Shown piece by piece: positions 13,073 through 20,577 of a DNA stretch of 20,577 nucleotides. Under the pieces are notes generated by a model that was not told the DNA's origin, made no database searches, and saw only the letters and a list, made by a program, of their open reading frames with translations. Origin of the DNA: JAXHTH01 sp034211115 (lineage in GTDB: Bacteria > Planctomycetota > Phycisphaerae > Phycisphaerales > SM1A02); NCBI GenBank assembly GCA_034211115.1, contig JAXHTH010000122.1, positions 1 to 20,577 on the forward strand, in the 5' to 3' direction. Both the position numbers and the translations under genes were made by a program. Every line of letters begins with the position of its first letter. Within the stretch, counting starts at the first letter, position 1.

Positions 13073-14460
13073 CACGCGCCCGCGGGGACGGGGCTGCCCA
13101 TCTGCTCGATCACCGCGTCGGCGAAGCCGCTGCATTTGAGCAGCGTGGCGTCCTCCATCAGGCGATGAAAGTCGTAGGTCACGGTGCTCGCCGCGATGGC
13201 CCGCTCCATGCCGGTGATGATCAGGTCCGCCGCCTCGTCCCAGCCCAGATAGCGCAGCATGAGCTCGCCGGAGAGGATGACCGAGCCGGGGTTGACCTTG
13301 TCGAGCCCCGCGTACTTGGGCGCCGTGCCGTGCGTCGCCTCGAAGATGGCGTGCCCGCTGTCGTAGTTGATATTCGCACCCGGGGCGATGCCGATCCCGC
13401 CCACCTGCGCTGCCAGCGCATCGGAGATGTAATCGCCGTTCAGGTTCATCGTGGCGACCACGTCGAACTCCCGCGCGCGGGTCAGCACCTGCTGAAGGGT
13501 GATGTCGGCGATCGTGTCGCGGATGAGCAACTTGCGCTTCCACTTGCCGTCGCCGTGGGTGGGCCAGAGGTCCAGCGCCCGTTCGACCTCGTCGCGGATC
13601 GTCTTCTGCTGCGCTTCGGTCATGAGGTCGTAGCCGGGATCGACGAGGCGCGCATTGTCCTCGGTGGAAATGCCCGGCTCGTTCTCGCGATTGCCGAGAA
13701 TCCAGCTCTCGCGCTCGCTGACCGTTTCGTTTCGGAACTCGCGGGCGGCGAGTTCATAGCCCCACTTGCGGAACGCGCCCTCGGTGAACTTCATGATGTT
13801 GCCCTTGTGGACGAGGGTGACGGACCGCCGGCCGCGCTCCAGGGCGAAGTTGACCGCCGCCCGCACCAGCCGCTCCGTGCCCTCGCGCGAGACGGGCTTG
13901 ATCCCGATCCCGCTCGTGTCGGGGAAGCGGATCTTCTGCACCCCCATCTCGTTCCGGAGGAACGCGACGATGCGGCGGGCCTCGTCGCTCTCCGCCTCCC
14001 ACTCCACGCCCGCGTAGATGTCCTCGCTGTTCTCGCGGAAGATGACGATGTCCACGTCCTCCGGCTTCTTCACCGGCGAGGGCACGCCCGGGAAGTACCG
14101 CACCGGGCGCAGGCAGACGTACAGGTCCAGGATCTGGCGGAGGGCGACGTTGAGCGAGCGGATCCCCCCGCCGACCGGTGTGGTGAGCGGTCCCTTGATC
14201 CCGACCAGGTGTGTCCTGAAGGCCTCGATCGTCTCGTCCGGCAGCCAGGCGCCGCTGTCGTTGAACGACTTTTCGCCCGCGAGCACTTCCTGCCAGGCGA
14301 TGGCCCGCCGCCCGCCATAGGCCTTCTCGACGGCCGCGTCGAAGACGCGCACGGCGGCGGCCCAGATGTCCGGGCCCGTCCCGTCACCTTCGATGAACGG
14401 GATGATGGGATGGTCCGGCACGGAGAGGCCGGCGGTGGTCATGGTGATCGACGCGGGCAT
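13072..14460 (-). CDS. icd: Isocitrate dehydrogenase (NADP+)
   Basis: TCA-cycle enzyme oxidising isocitrate to 2-oxoglutarate and CO2 with NADP+. The 462-residue product follows the E. coli Icd sequence: IPFIEGDGTGPDIW, GGGIRSLNVALRQ with Ser102 at the position phosphorylated in E. coli, RENSEDIYAGVEW, TLVHKGNIMKFTEGAF, and MNLNGDYISDALAAQVGGIG. NADP-type residues are kept: Lys382-Tyr383 in HGTAPKYAG and Tyr429/Arg433 in TVTYDFHRLM. Relative to E. coli it has about 40 extra residues around 245-310 (ERESWILGNREN through THGDGKWKRK), an insert I also recall from cyanobacterial Icd. Start ATG 14458-14460 has GGAG ten bases upstream; a second ATG six codons later is possible. No aceK gene is visible. 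Confidence 0.96.
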   Translation of the reverse strand: MPASITMTTAGLSVPDHPIIPFIEGDGTGPDIWAAAVRVFDAAVEKAYGGRRAIAWQEVLAGEKSFNDSGAWLPDETIEAFRTHLVGIKGPLTTPVGGGIRSLNVALRQILDLYVCLRPVRYFPGVPSPVKKPEDVDIVIFRENSEDIYAGVEWEAESDEARRIVAFLRNEMGVQKIRFPDTSGIGIKPVSREGTERLVRAAVNFALERGRRSVTLVHKGNIMKFTEGAFRKWGYELAAREFRNETVSERESWILGNRENEPGISTEDNARLVDPGYDLMTEAQQKTIRDEVERALDLWPTHGDGKWKRKLLIRDTIADITLQQVLTRAREFDVVATMNLNGDYISDALAAQVGGIGIAPGANINYDSGHAIFEATHGTAPKYAGLDKVNPGSVILSGELMLRYLGWDEAADLIITGMERAIAASTVTYDFHRLMEDATLLKCSGFADAVIEQMGSPVPAGA

Positions 14461-14650
14461 GGGGCGGTATCTCCTGGCGTGAATTCAGGTCCGGCCCCCC
14501 GGTCATATGGAGCGAGCCGGAATCGGAAGCCTATCGTAGCCCCCTCCTTCTTCCGGGCCAGAGGTGAACCGGGAGGAAAACGGGCTCAGGCCGCCGCCGA
14601 CCTGACGCGCGAGGCTTGACGGGCGCAGGGCGGCGGCCGACGATTCCGCC

Positions 14651-15871
14651 ATGCCCGTCGGCGAAGTGATCAGCGTGGACGTCGTCATCTTCGGGGGAGG
14701 CGGCGCCGGCCTGTGGCTGCTCGATACGCTGCATCGGGCGGGCCATCGCGCCCTGCTGCTGGAGGCGGGCGAGCTCGGGGCCGGGCAGACCGTCGCCTCC
14801 CAGGGCATCGTGCATGGCGGGGTCAAGTACGCCCTCGACGGGCTGCTCTCGCCCTCCGCCCGCGCGGTGCGCGAGATGCCGCTGCTCTGGCGGCGATGCC
14901 TGGCCGGCGAGGACGAGCCGGATCTCTCCGCCACACGCCGTCGCGCCGAGTTCTGCCATCTCTGGCAGACCGGGACACTCTCCTCGCGGGTGGCGATGTT
15001 CGGCGCGCGGGCCGGCCTCCGCGTGAGGCCGGTCCCGTTGGAACCGCAGGAACGGCCCGGGCTGCTGCGCGACTGCCCCGGCGTCGTGGCCCGGCTGGAT
15101 GAACAGGTCATCGACCCGGAGAGCTTCGTTCGCAGCCTCGCCGATCGCAACGAGGGGCGGGTGTTCCGCATCGATGCCGGGCATGGCGTGGAATTCGATC
15201 GCGAAGCGCCCGGCGAGGTGGACCACGTTCACCTCATCAATCCCGAGACCGGCGAGCCGCTGAACCTGAAGCCGCATCGGACCGTCTTCACCGCCGGCGC
15301 GGGCAGCGCCCGGCTGCGCGAGGCGGTGGGCCTGCCCGCGCGTCGCATCCAGCGCCGTCCGCTGCATATGGTGCTCGCGCGCGGCGACCTGCCTCCGCTG
15401 AACGGCCATTGCGTGGACGGAATGCACACCCGCGTCACGATCACGACCACCGAGGACACGATGGGGCGCGCGATCTGGCAGATCGGCGGACAGGTGGCCG
15501 AGGACGGCGTGAACATGGAGCGGGCCGATCTGATCCGCCACGCCCGCGCGGAGCTCAACGCCGTCCTGCCCGGCCTTGACATGACCTCGGCCGAGTGGGC
15601 GACGTACCGCGTCGATCGCGCCGAACTGGCCACGCGAAGCGGAAGACGACCGACAGACGCGCGGGTCGTGGAGGAAGGACGCGTCATCTCCGCCGCCCCC
15701 ACGAAGATGGTGCTGATCCCGCAGCTCGTGCGGCGCGTGATGGATCTTCTGCCCGCCCCCGCCGCGCCGGCGCCGGCCGCACCGCTCCGGGCGCGGCTCG
15801 ACGCCTGGCCGCGGCCGGACGTCGCCATCCCCCCCTGGGAGGAGGACCTCGCATGGTCCATCGGCGTCTAG
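14651..15871 (+). CDS. FAD-dependent oxidoreductase (DAO/glycerol-3-phosphate dehydrogenase-like)
   Basis: A 406-residue flavoenzyme. The N-terminal Rossmann motif VDVVIFGGGGAGLWLLDTL (9-27) followed by an acidic residue in LLLEAG (Glu38) binds FAD. ASQGIVHGGVKYAL (49-62) resembles the flavin-proximal segment of the D-amino-acid-oxidase/glycerol-3-phosphate dehydrogenase group. A second FAD-contact segment, TVFTAGAGSARL, follows mid-protein. The substrate is unknown. The C-terminus is a Pro/Ala-rich tail. Start ATG 14651 lacks a clear ribosome site. The 3' end overlaps the aldo/keto reductase gene by 19 bp, so the two are almost certainly co-expressed and may act on linked substrates. It is divergent from icd (190-bp gap). 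Confidence 0.85.
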   Translation: MPVGEVISVDVVIFGGGGAGLWLLDTLHRAGHRALLLEAGELGAGQTVASQGIVHGGVKYALDGLLSPSARAVREMPLLWRRCLAGEDEPDLSATRRRAEFCHLWQTGTLSSRVAMFGARAGLRVRPVPLEPQERPGLLRDCPGVVARLDEQVIDPESFVRSLADRNEGRVFRIDAGHGVEFDREAPGEVDHVHLINPETGEPLNLKPHRTVFTAGAGSARLREAVGLPARRIQRRPLHMVLARGDLPPLNGHCVDGMHTRVTITTTEDTMGRAIWQIGGQVAEDGVNMERADLIRHARAELNAVLPGLDMTSAEWATYRVDRAELATRSGRRPTDARVVEEGRVISAAPTKMVLIPQLVRRVMDLLPAPAAPAPAAPLRARLDAWPRPDVAIPPWEEDLAWSIGV

Positions 15872-16611
15872 GTGCACGCGGGCTCCGGGTCAGCCCCGTC
15901 GGGTTCGGCGCGTTCAAGATCGGCCGCAACGTCGGCGTCAAGTACCCGAACGACTACGAACTCCCCGACGCGCAGAGCGTGCAGCGTCTCCTGGAGGGTG
16001 TCCTCGATCTCGGGATCAACCTGATCGACACGGCACCCGCCTACGGCCTGAGCGAGGAGCGCCTCGGCCGGGCCCTCGCGCCTCGGCGTGGCGAGTTCGT
16101 GCTCTCCACGAAAGTCGGCGAGGTCTTCGAGGAAGGCCGATCGACATACGACTACAGCGCCGCCGCCATACGCGCATCCGTCAAGCGAAGCCTGCGGCGA
16201 CTCCGCACCGACGTCATCGACATCCTGTTCATCCACTCCGACGGCCGGGACCTGGAGATTCTCGACCAGACGGACGCGGTGGAGACGCTGCTCGCGCTCC
16301 GCGAGTCCGGAGAAGCGCGTTTCGTCGGCCTGTCAGGCAAGACGATCGAGGGCGCGCGGGCGGCCCTGCCCTGGGCCGACGTGCTGATGGTCGAGTACCA
16401 CCGGGAGGATCGCTCGCACGAAGGCGTCATCGCGGAGGCGGCCGAAGCCGGGGTGGGCATCGTGGTCAAGAAACCGCTCGCCTCCGGTCATCTCCCCGCC
16501 GAGGAGGCGCTGCGCTTCGTGCTTGCCAACGAAGCGGTCGGCAGCGCCGTCATCGGAAGCCTGAACCTGGCGCATCTGCGCGACAGCGTCGCCATCGCGG
16601 CGCGACGGTGA
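15853..16611 (+). CDS. Aldo/keto reductase
   Basis: A 252-residue NAD(P)H-dependent oxidoreductase of the aldo/keto reductase superfamily. The catalytic tetrad is visible: Asp59 in LIDTAPAYG, Tyr64, Lys87 in LSTKVGE and His128 in LFIHSD. The start RRLGARGLRVSPVGFGAFKIG and the late VVKKPLASG and GSAVIGSLNLAHLRD segments are also typical. It is shorter than the usual 300-330 residues, which suggests reduced loops and a small-substrate subgroup. Start ATG 15853 lies inside the end of the FAD gene, with GGAGG about nine bases upstream, indicating translational coupling. Substrate unknown. Confidence 0.92.
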   Translation: MVHRRLGARGLRVSPVGFGAFKIGRNVGVKYPNDYELPDAQSVQRLLEGVLDLGINLIDTAPAYGLSEERLGRALAPRRGEFVLSTKVGEVFEEGRSTYDYSAAAIRASVKRSLRRLRTDVIDILFIHSDGRDLEILDQTDAVETLLALRESGEARFVGLSGKTIEGARAALPWADVLMVEYHREDRSHEGVIAEAAEAGVGIVVKKPLASGHLPAEEALRFVLANEAVGSAVIGSLNLAHLRDSVAIAARR

Positions 16612-16657
16612 GGGTGTGACCGGCGACGATCCGGGACGACCTCTTCTTCCGGTTCCG

Positions 16658-16954
16658 TCAGATCGCCTCGGTGAGCTCGACGAAGCGCTTATAGGGGATC
16701 GCCGTCCAGCTCTGGGCCTGGAAGGCGCCGTTGGCCTGGCTGATCATCGAGACCTTCGCGGCCGTCTCCGCATCGGGGGCTTCGTAGATGTCGAGAAAGT
16801 CGTACGGGCCGAGGAGCGCGAAGTGGTGAAGAAACTTCACCTCGGGGCATTTCTCTTTCACCTGATCCAGCCAGGCGCGGCCGAGCTGGCTGCGATCCCT
16901 CACCTGCCGGGCCACCTCGGGTGAGAGCTTGGTCATGAGGATGTAGGTCTGCAC
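16658..16954 (-). CDS. GYD domain-containing protein
   Basis: A small 98-residue cytoplasmic protein with the GYD-family ferredoxin-like fold: TYILMTKLSPEVARQV at the start, HHFALLGPYDFLDIYEAPDAETAAKVS in the middle (here G-P-Y-D instead of G-x-Y-D) and a final segment ending PYKRFVEL. The function is unknown; the related dimeric alpha/beta-barrel proteins bind small ligands. The start is GTG 16952-16954, with AAGGAG seven bases upstream. It follows the LysM gene by 60 bp on the same strand and could be the last gene of the secDF unit, though its strong ribosome site also fits separate expression. It is convergent with the aldo/keto reductase. Confidence 0.85.
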   Translation of the reverse strand: MQTYILMTKLSPEVARQVRDRSQLGRAWLDQVKEKCPEVKFLHHFALLGPYDFLDIYEAPDAETAAKVSMISQANGAFQAQSWTAIPYKRFVELTEAI

Positions 16955-17014
16955 GGGCGGTCTCCTTCTGGCCCCCGGAAGCGGAACGCTGATCTCCGCG
17001 TCGCGAACGGAGCG

Positions 17015-17962
17015 CTACGAGCCGTCCGCGGGCGGCCTTTCCGGAATGATAAGCTCCATTCCCACGGCGATCGCATCGGGATTGGAGCCGATGAGCCGCC
17101 GGTTCGCCTCGTAGATGAGCCGCCAGTGCCGTTCGGCGCCCAGCCGCGCCCGGGCGATCGAGCTGAGCGTATCGCCGCTTCGGACGGTGTAGGTTCCGCT
17201 CCCGCCGGCGGAACGCTGCTCGTCGTCGTGCGTTTCGTTTCGCGCCGGAAGGAGCAGGACCTGACCGATGCGCAGATTCCGGGGGTCGATGGCGGGATTG
17301 GCCTGCTGAATCAGCTCCCACCGCGCCGCCTCCCCGAACCAGCGCTGGGCGATCGAGGAGAGCGTATCCCCGTCTTTGACCACGTACGGCGTGTGCGCCG
17401 CCGGAGCCCTCTCGTCCGGCGAGCGCGCTGCGGAGGCCTCATCAGCGGCCGGGCGTTGCGGGGGCGTCTGCGGCGTGCGATCGGGGCCCGGCTGTTGGCG
17501 GGGCATGCCACCGGGCAATCCCGCCCGGTCGGTCGTTGGTGAGCCATCGATCGCCTCTCCCGGCCTCTCGCTCGGCGCCGCCCCGTCGCCGGGGCCCGGA
17601 GGCGCCGGGGACGGCCGGGTCGCCTCGGGATCCGCGGCAGTCGGCGTCTCGCCCGCGGGATCCGGCGACGGGTCGAGCCTCGGCTCATCCCGGCCGAGCA
17701 CGGCCGCGGGGGTCGAAGAAGACGCTGCCGGGTCGGTCTCCGCGCGGCGCGGAGGCGGCGTGCCGACGGGGACCAGATCGCCCGTCCGGGCCGACGACGG
17801 CTCGGAGGCGGCCGCCCCGTCGTCCTCGGGCGCGGCGACGGTCGGGTCGTTGACGAGCACGGCCTCGCCGTTCCCGCCCCGATAGAAGACGCCCCAGTAC
17901 AGGACGATCACGCCCATCAGGAGGGTGAGGACGGCGAGGAGGATTCGGGTGCCGGGTTTCAT
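17015..17962 (-). CDS. Membrane-anchored protein with two LysM domains
   Basis: A 315-residue envelope protein. Residues 6-27 form one transmembrane helix (ILLAVLTLLMGVIVLYWGVFY), so the rest is expected outside the cytoplasm. A long low-complexity Pro/Ala/Asp/Glu-rich linker (~45-190) leads to two LysM domains at 193-239 (YVVKDGDTLSSIAQRWFG ... LRIGQVLLLP) and 257-307 (YTVRSGDTLSSIARARLG ... VGMELIIP). LysM binds N-acetylglucosamine polymers such as peptidoglycan. No catalytic domain is present. Start ATG 17960-17962 has GGAG eight bases upstream; the in-frame extension upstream has no membrane or signal character. It lies 145 bp downstream of secDF on the same strand. It may tether the inner membrane to the wall. 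Confidence 0.9.
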   Translation of the reverse strand: MKPGTRILLAVLTLLMGVIVLYWGVFYRGGNGEAVLVNDPTVAAPEDDGAAASEPSSARTGDLVPVGTPPPRRAETDPAASSSTPAAVLGRDEPRLDPSPDPAGETPTAADPEATRPSPAPPGPGDGAAPSERPGEAIDGSPTTDRAGLPGGMPRQQPGPDRTPQTPPQRPAADEASAARSPDERAPAAHTPYVVKDGDTLSSIAQRWFGEAARWELIQQANPAIDPRNLRIGQVLLLPARNETHDDEQRSAGGSGTYTVRSGDTLSSIARARLGAERHWRLIYEANRRLIGSNPDAIAVGMELIIPERPPADGS

Positions 17963-18107
17963 CGCAACGACTCCGCCCACCGGGTAGCTGGAACGCGACC
18001 GCCGCCGGTCGGCGCATGATACCGCCCCGCCGCTCGGGGCGCAGCGCCCCCGGCGCTCATCGGCGCATTCGGCGGTCACCGTCCAATCGCGGGCGGGATC
18101 GGGTCGA

Positions 18108-20577
18108 TCAGGTGGTGGCCGGCTCACCCGTCGCCGGGGCGGGCGCGGGGGTGGCCGTCCCCCCGCCGCGAAGGACGAGCGGCGCGGCCACCGCCACCGA
18201 GCTGTAGGTCCCGACGAGGAGCCCGATGAGCAGGCAGAAGGTGAACGGCCGGATGCCGCTGCCGCCCTCGGCGTACATGATCACCACCGCCACGAGGGTC
18301 GTCACCGAGGTCAGCAGCGTGCGGCTGATCGTCTGATTGATCGACCGGTTGACGATCCGCGCGGTGGGAAGCGGGAGCTTGCCGCGATTCTCGCGGATCC
18401 GGTCGAGGATGACGATGGTGTCGTTGAGGGAGTAGCCGATGATGGTCAGCAGCGCGGCGACGACGCCGAGATCGATGCGGAACGGCTCGATGAGCAGGGC
18501 GCTGCCGACGGCGGTGGTCCCGATGAAGGCCGTGGCGGCGAGCAGCCCCAGGGCAATGACCACGTCGTGCACGAGGGCCGCGATCGCCGCCAGCGAGTAG
18601 CGCAGCGAGCCGAACCGAACCCAGATGTAGACCAGAATCCCCAGCAGGCTGAGGATCACCGCCACCACCGCCTGGGCGGACAGCGTCTCCGCCACCGCCG
18701 AAGAGTAGCTGCTCACCCGCTCCAGGCTCGCCGGCTGCTGCAGCGCCCGACGGATCAGCATCCACTCCGGATCGGCGACTTCCCGCCACCACAGCTCCGT
18801 ATCCACCTGCAGGTAGCTGCGGTACGGATCGTTGACGAGCACGACGAAGTCGCGATAGCCCGTGCGCGGATTCTGCGGATCGACGGGCGTGAGCCCCACG
18901 ACCTGCACCTTCCGCGCGCTGTACTGGGCGAAGTCCGGCTGCTTGCGCATGCGCTCGATGCGCTTGGCGACGTCGGCTTCCGTGGTGGGCGGCGCGACGT
19001 TTTCGAGCATGATCGCCGCCCCGCCGACGAACTCGGGCACCCGCCGCGTCTCCTGCCGCGCGATGTTCTGTCCCAGTTCCACGTCGGTGATCGGATTGAC
19101 GTAGGACGTGGAGTCATCGTCGTCGCCGCCCTGGAAGCTCAGCGGCGGAGTCGCGTCAAGCTGGTCGCCGAACTCGTCCACGATCGCATCCACGATCACG
19201 CGGGTGATCGTGCGATCATCCTCCAGGCCCTTGGGGCTGGAGACCTTGACCTGGAAGTGGGAGGCGAGGATGTTACCCGCCGCATCGGTCGTCGTGTCAC
19301 CCTCGGTGAGAATGCTGGCGTTGGTGAACTCCTGGAGGATGGCCAGCCGGGTGCGCTCCTCCTCGCTCGTGGCGGCGGCGGGATCGGCCTGCTCGCCGAT
19401 GGCGTGGATCCGGTCTTCCACCGCGATGGGATCGCCGGTGTGTCGGAGCATGAGGCGGATGGGATCGCCGTTGGCGTCCAGATCGGGCAGGCCGTCGTTG
19501 TCGTCATCCACGGTCGCGGTGGCCATGGTGAGCGAGACCCCGCCTCGGAACTCGGTGTCGAACATGTCCACCCCGCGGGCCTGCACGAGCACGATCGAAC
19601 CGATGAAGGCGATGCCGCTGAGACCCCAGAACACGCGGCGGAGCCCGATCCAGTTGATGGACGGCTCGAGGAACCGGTGAATGGCCGGCACCACCGTCGC
19701 GAGCATCGGCAGGCGCCGGATCTTCGCCAGATCCGTGTAGAGGTAGTAGATCTGGCGCGTGGCGAAGAGGGCGGTGAACAGCGTCGCGCAGATGCCGATC
19801 GTCAACGTGAGCGCGAAGCCCTTCACCTCCGCGGTGGCGGTGTAGAACAGCACGGCGCAGATGATGAGGTTCGTGATGTTGGCGTCGAGGATCGTGCTCA
19901 GGGCCTTGTTGTACCCCTGCCGCACCGCGCCGCGCAGATCGTATTCGCCGGAGAAGATCTCCTCGCGGATCCGCTCGTAGATGAGCACGTTGGCGTCAAC
20001 GGCCATGCCGATGGTGAGGACGATGCCCGCCAGGCCGGGGAGGGTGAACGTGCCGTCGATGAGCATCATCGACCCGAAGATGATGATGCCGTTGGCGATG
20101 AGGGCGAGATCCGCCAGGAAGCCGGCGAAGAAGTAATACAACAGCATGAACGCGGCGACGGCGACGATCGAGATGATGAACGCCTCACGCCCGCGATTGA
20201 GGTTGTCCTGCCCCAGCGACGGGCCGAGGATGCTCACCGAAATCGGCTCCGAGGAGAGCTGCGCCTGCAGCGACCCCGCCGCCAGCACCTTGATCAGGTA
20301 GTTGATCTCCTCGACCGAGAAGTTGCCCGAGATCTGGCCCCGGCTGGTGATCTGGCTCTGGATCGTCGGGGCCGAGTAGACCTCGCCGTCGAGGAGGATC
20401 GCCATCGGCTCGCCGATGTGAGTGGCCGTAAGCCGGCCCATCAGGCTCGCCCCCGAGGCGTCCAGACCGAAGGCGACCGCGGGACGACCCAACTGATCCT
20501 GGGACTGGTATGTCTGGGTGATCGACCAGTCGCGGTCACCCGTGTGCGTCATGCTCTTGTCCTGACGGGCGTAGAGC
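18108..20577 (-). CDS. secDF: SecD-SecF fusion protein translocase subunit, 5' end outside window
   Basis: This membrane protein uses the proton gradient to help SecYEG export proteins. The reading frame is open to the window edge (LYARQDKS precedes the first internal Met at 20552), so the N-terminus is missing; about 822 residues are visible. The SecD part has the end of its periplasmic domain (PMAILLDGEVYSAPTIQS), then TLPGLAGIVLTIGMAVDANVLI, its hallmark transmembrane motif. After further helices the SecF part begins at FDTEFRGGVSLTM and ends with VVAALLTIIGYSLNDTIVILDRIREN, the SecF hallmark. The periplasmic segment between the SecF helices is about 285 residues, far larger than the roughly 100 of E. 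coli SecF, and includes DDDNDGLPDLDANGD (19464-19508), which looks like a thrombospondin type-3/EF-type calcium loop. The fused layout is common in Bacillus and planctomycetes. Confidence 0.95.
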   Translation of the reverse strand, partial: LYARQDKSMTHTGDRDWSITQTYQSQDQLGRPAVAFGLDASGASLMGRLTATHIGEPMAILLDGEVYSAPTIQSQITSRGQISGNFSVEEINYLIKVLAAGSLQAQLSSEPISVSILGPSLGQDNLNRGREAFIISIVAVAAFMLLYYFFAGFLADLALIANGIIIFGSMMLIDGTFTLPGLAGIVLTIGMAVDANVLIYERIREEIFSGEYDLRGAVRQGYNKALSTILDANITNLIICAVLFYTATAEVKGFALTLTIGICATLFTALFATRQIYYLYTDLAKIRRLPMLATVVPAIHRFLEPSINWIGLRRVFWGLSGIAFIGSIVLVQARGVDMFDTEFRGGVSLTMATATVDDDNDGLPDLDANGDPIRLMLRHTGDPIAVEDRIHAIGEQADPAAATSEEERTRLAILQEFTNASILTEGDTTTDAAGNILASHFQVKVSSPKGLEDDRTITRVIVDAIVDEFGDQLDATPPLSFQGGDDDDSTSYVNPITDVELGQNIARQETRRVPEFVGGAAIMLENVAPPTTEADVAKRIERMRKQPDFAQYSARKVQVVGLTPVDPQNPRTGYRDFVVLVNDPYRSYLQVDTELWWREVADPEWMLIRRALQQPASLERVSSYSSAVAETLSAQAVVAVILSLLGILVYIWVRFGSLRYSLAAIAALVHDVVIALGLLAATAFIGTTAVGSALLIEPFRIDLGVVAALLTIIGYSLNDTIVILDRIRENRGKLPLPTARIVNRSINQTISRTLLTSVTTLVAVVIMYAEGGSGIRPFTFCLLIGLLVGTYSSVAVAAPLVLRGGGTATPAPAPATGEPATT
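19464..19508 (-). other. Calcium-loop-like motif inside the SecF periplasmic region
   Basis: These codons spell DDDNDGLPDLDANGD, with alternating Asp/Asn and a D-x-D-x-D-G-x-x-D pattern as in thrombospondin type-3 repeats. It lies directly after the first SecF strand (EFRGGVSLTMATATV). The metal-binding role is inferred from the pattern only. Confidence 0.55.

Noticed and set aside
13165..14619. A 484-codon open frame opposite icd
   Set aside because: Antisense shadow of a certain icd gene, with no domain.
1..20577. CRISPR arrays, tRNA or rRNA genes, transposases, integrases, phage genes, toxin-antitoxin pairs
   Set aside because: Looked for by eye on both strands; nothing with the required repeats, folds or motifs was seen.

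Overview
This window looks like chromosome from a high-GC planctomycete, most likely of the Phycisphaerae type. The main reason is the repeated dockerin-like module (paired D-x-N-G-D calcium loops ending in DLLxLLADWG), found here in two secreted proteins and one orphan fragment. A SecD-SecF fusion, a SUMF1-type lipoprotein and a PAC2-family protein in a bacterium fit the same picture. This assignment rests on composition and motif recall, not on a database search. No tRNA, rRNA, CRISPR array, insertion sequence or phage gene was recognised.

Layout. 1-3308 (+): the tail of a NUDIX hydrolase, glutaminyl-tRNA synthetase (glnS) behind a short leader with a GC-rich hairpin, a SUMF1/FGE-fold lipoprotein overlapping glnS by 11 bp, and a YpeA-like GNAT acetyltransferase. 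3336-5531 (-): a Mut7-C/zinc-ribbon protein, a secreted protein with an N-terminal dockerin pair, and an Rrf2-family regulator. 5532-5866 is a 335-bp gene-free divergent control region with an AT-rich imperfect palindrome and a foldable leader. 5867-6562 (+) is a SAM methyltransferase. 6628-8130 (-) is a secreted Asp-box (sialidase-fold) protein with a C-terminal dockerin and a good intrinsic terminator. 8357-9070 (+) is a TPR lipoprotein. 9128-10167 (-) holds an alpha/beta hydrolase followed directly, in another frame, by an orphan dockerin. 10367-11661 (+): DUF2905 membrane protein and a PAC2 protein. 11688-12485 (-): nitrilase-family amidase. 12555-13040 (+): YbaK-type aminoacyl-tRNA deacylase. 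13072-14460 (-): NADP-type isocitrate dehydrogenase. 14651-16611 (+): overlapping pair of FAD oxidoreductase and aldo/keto reductase. 16658-20577 (-): SecDF (5' end outside the window), LysM membrane protein and GYD-domain protein.

Most genes are housekeeping or scattered single genes in short opposing units, not one large accessory system. GlnRS and the YbaK-type deacylase both concern tRNA charging, SecDF and the LysM protein concern the envelope, and the dockerin proteins are exported. I did not find a convincing new multi-gene system. The most unusual items are the out-of-frame orphan dockerin at 9128-9292, which shares about 80% DNA identity (hand count) with the dockerin module at 6653-6800; the N-terminal placement of dockerins at 4083-4919; and the enlarged SecF periplasmic region with an embedded calcium-loop-like motif.
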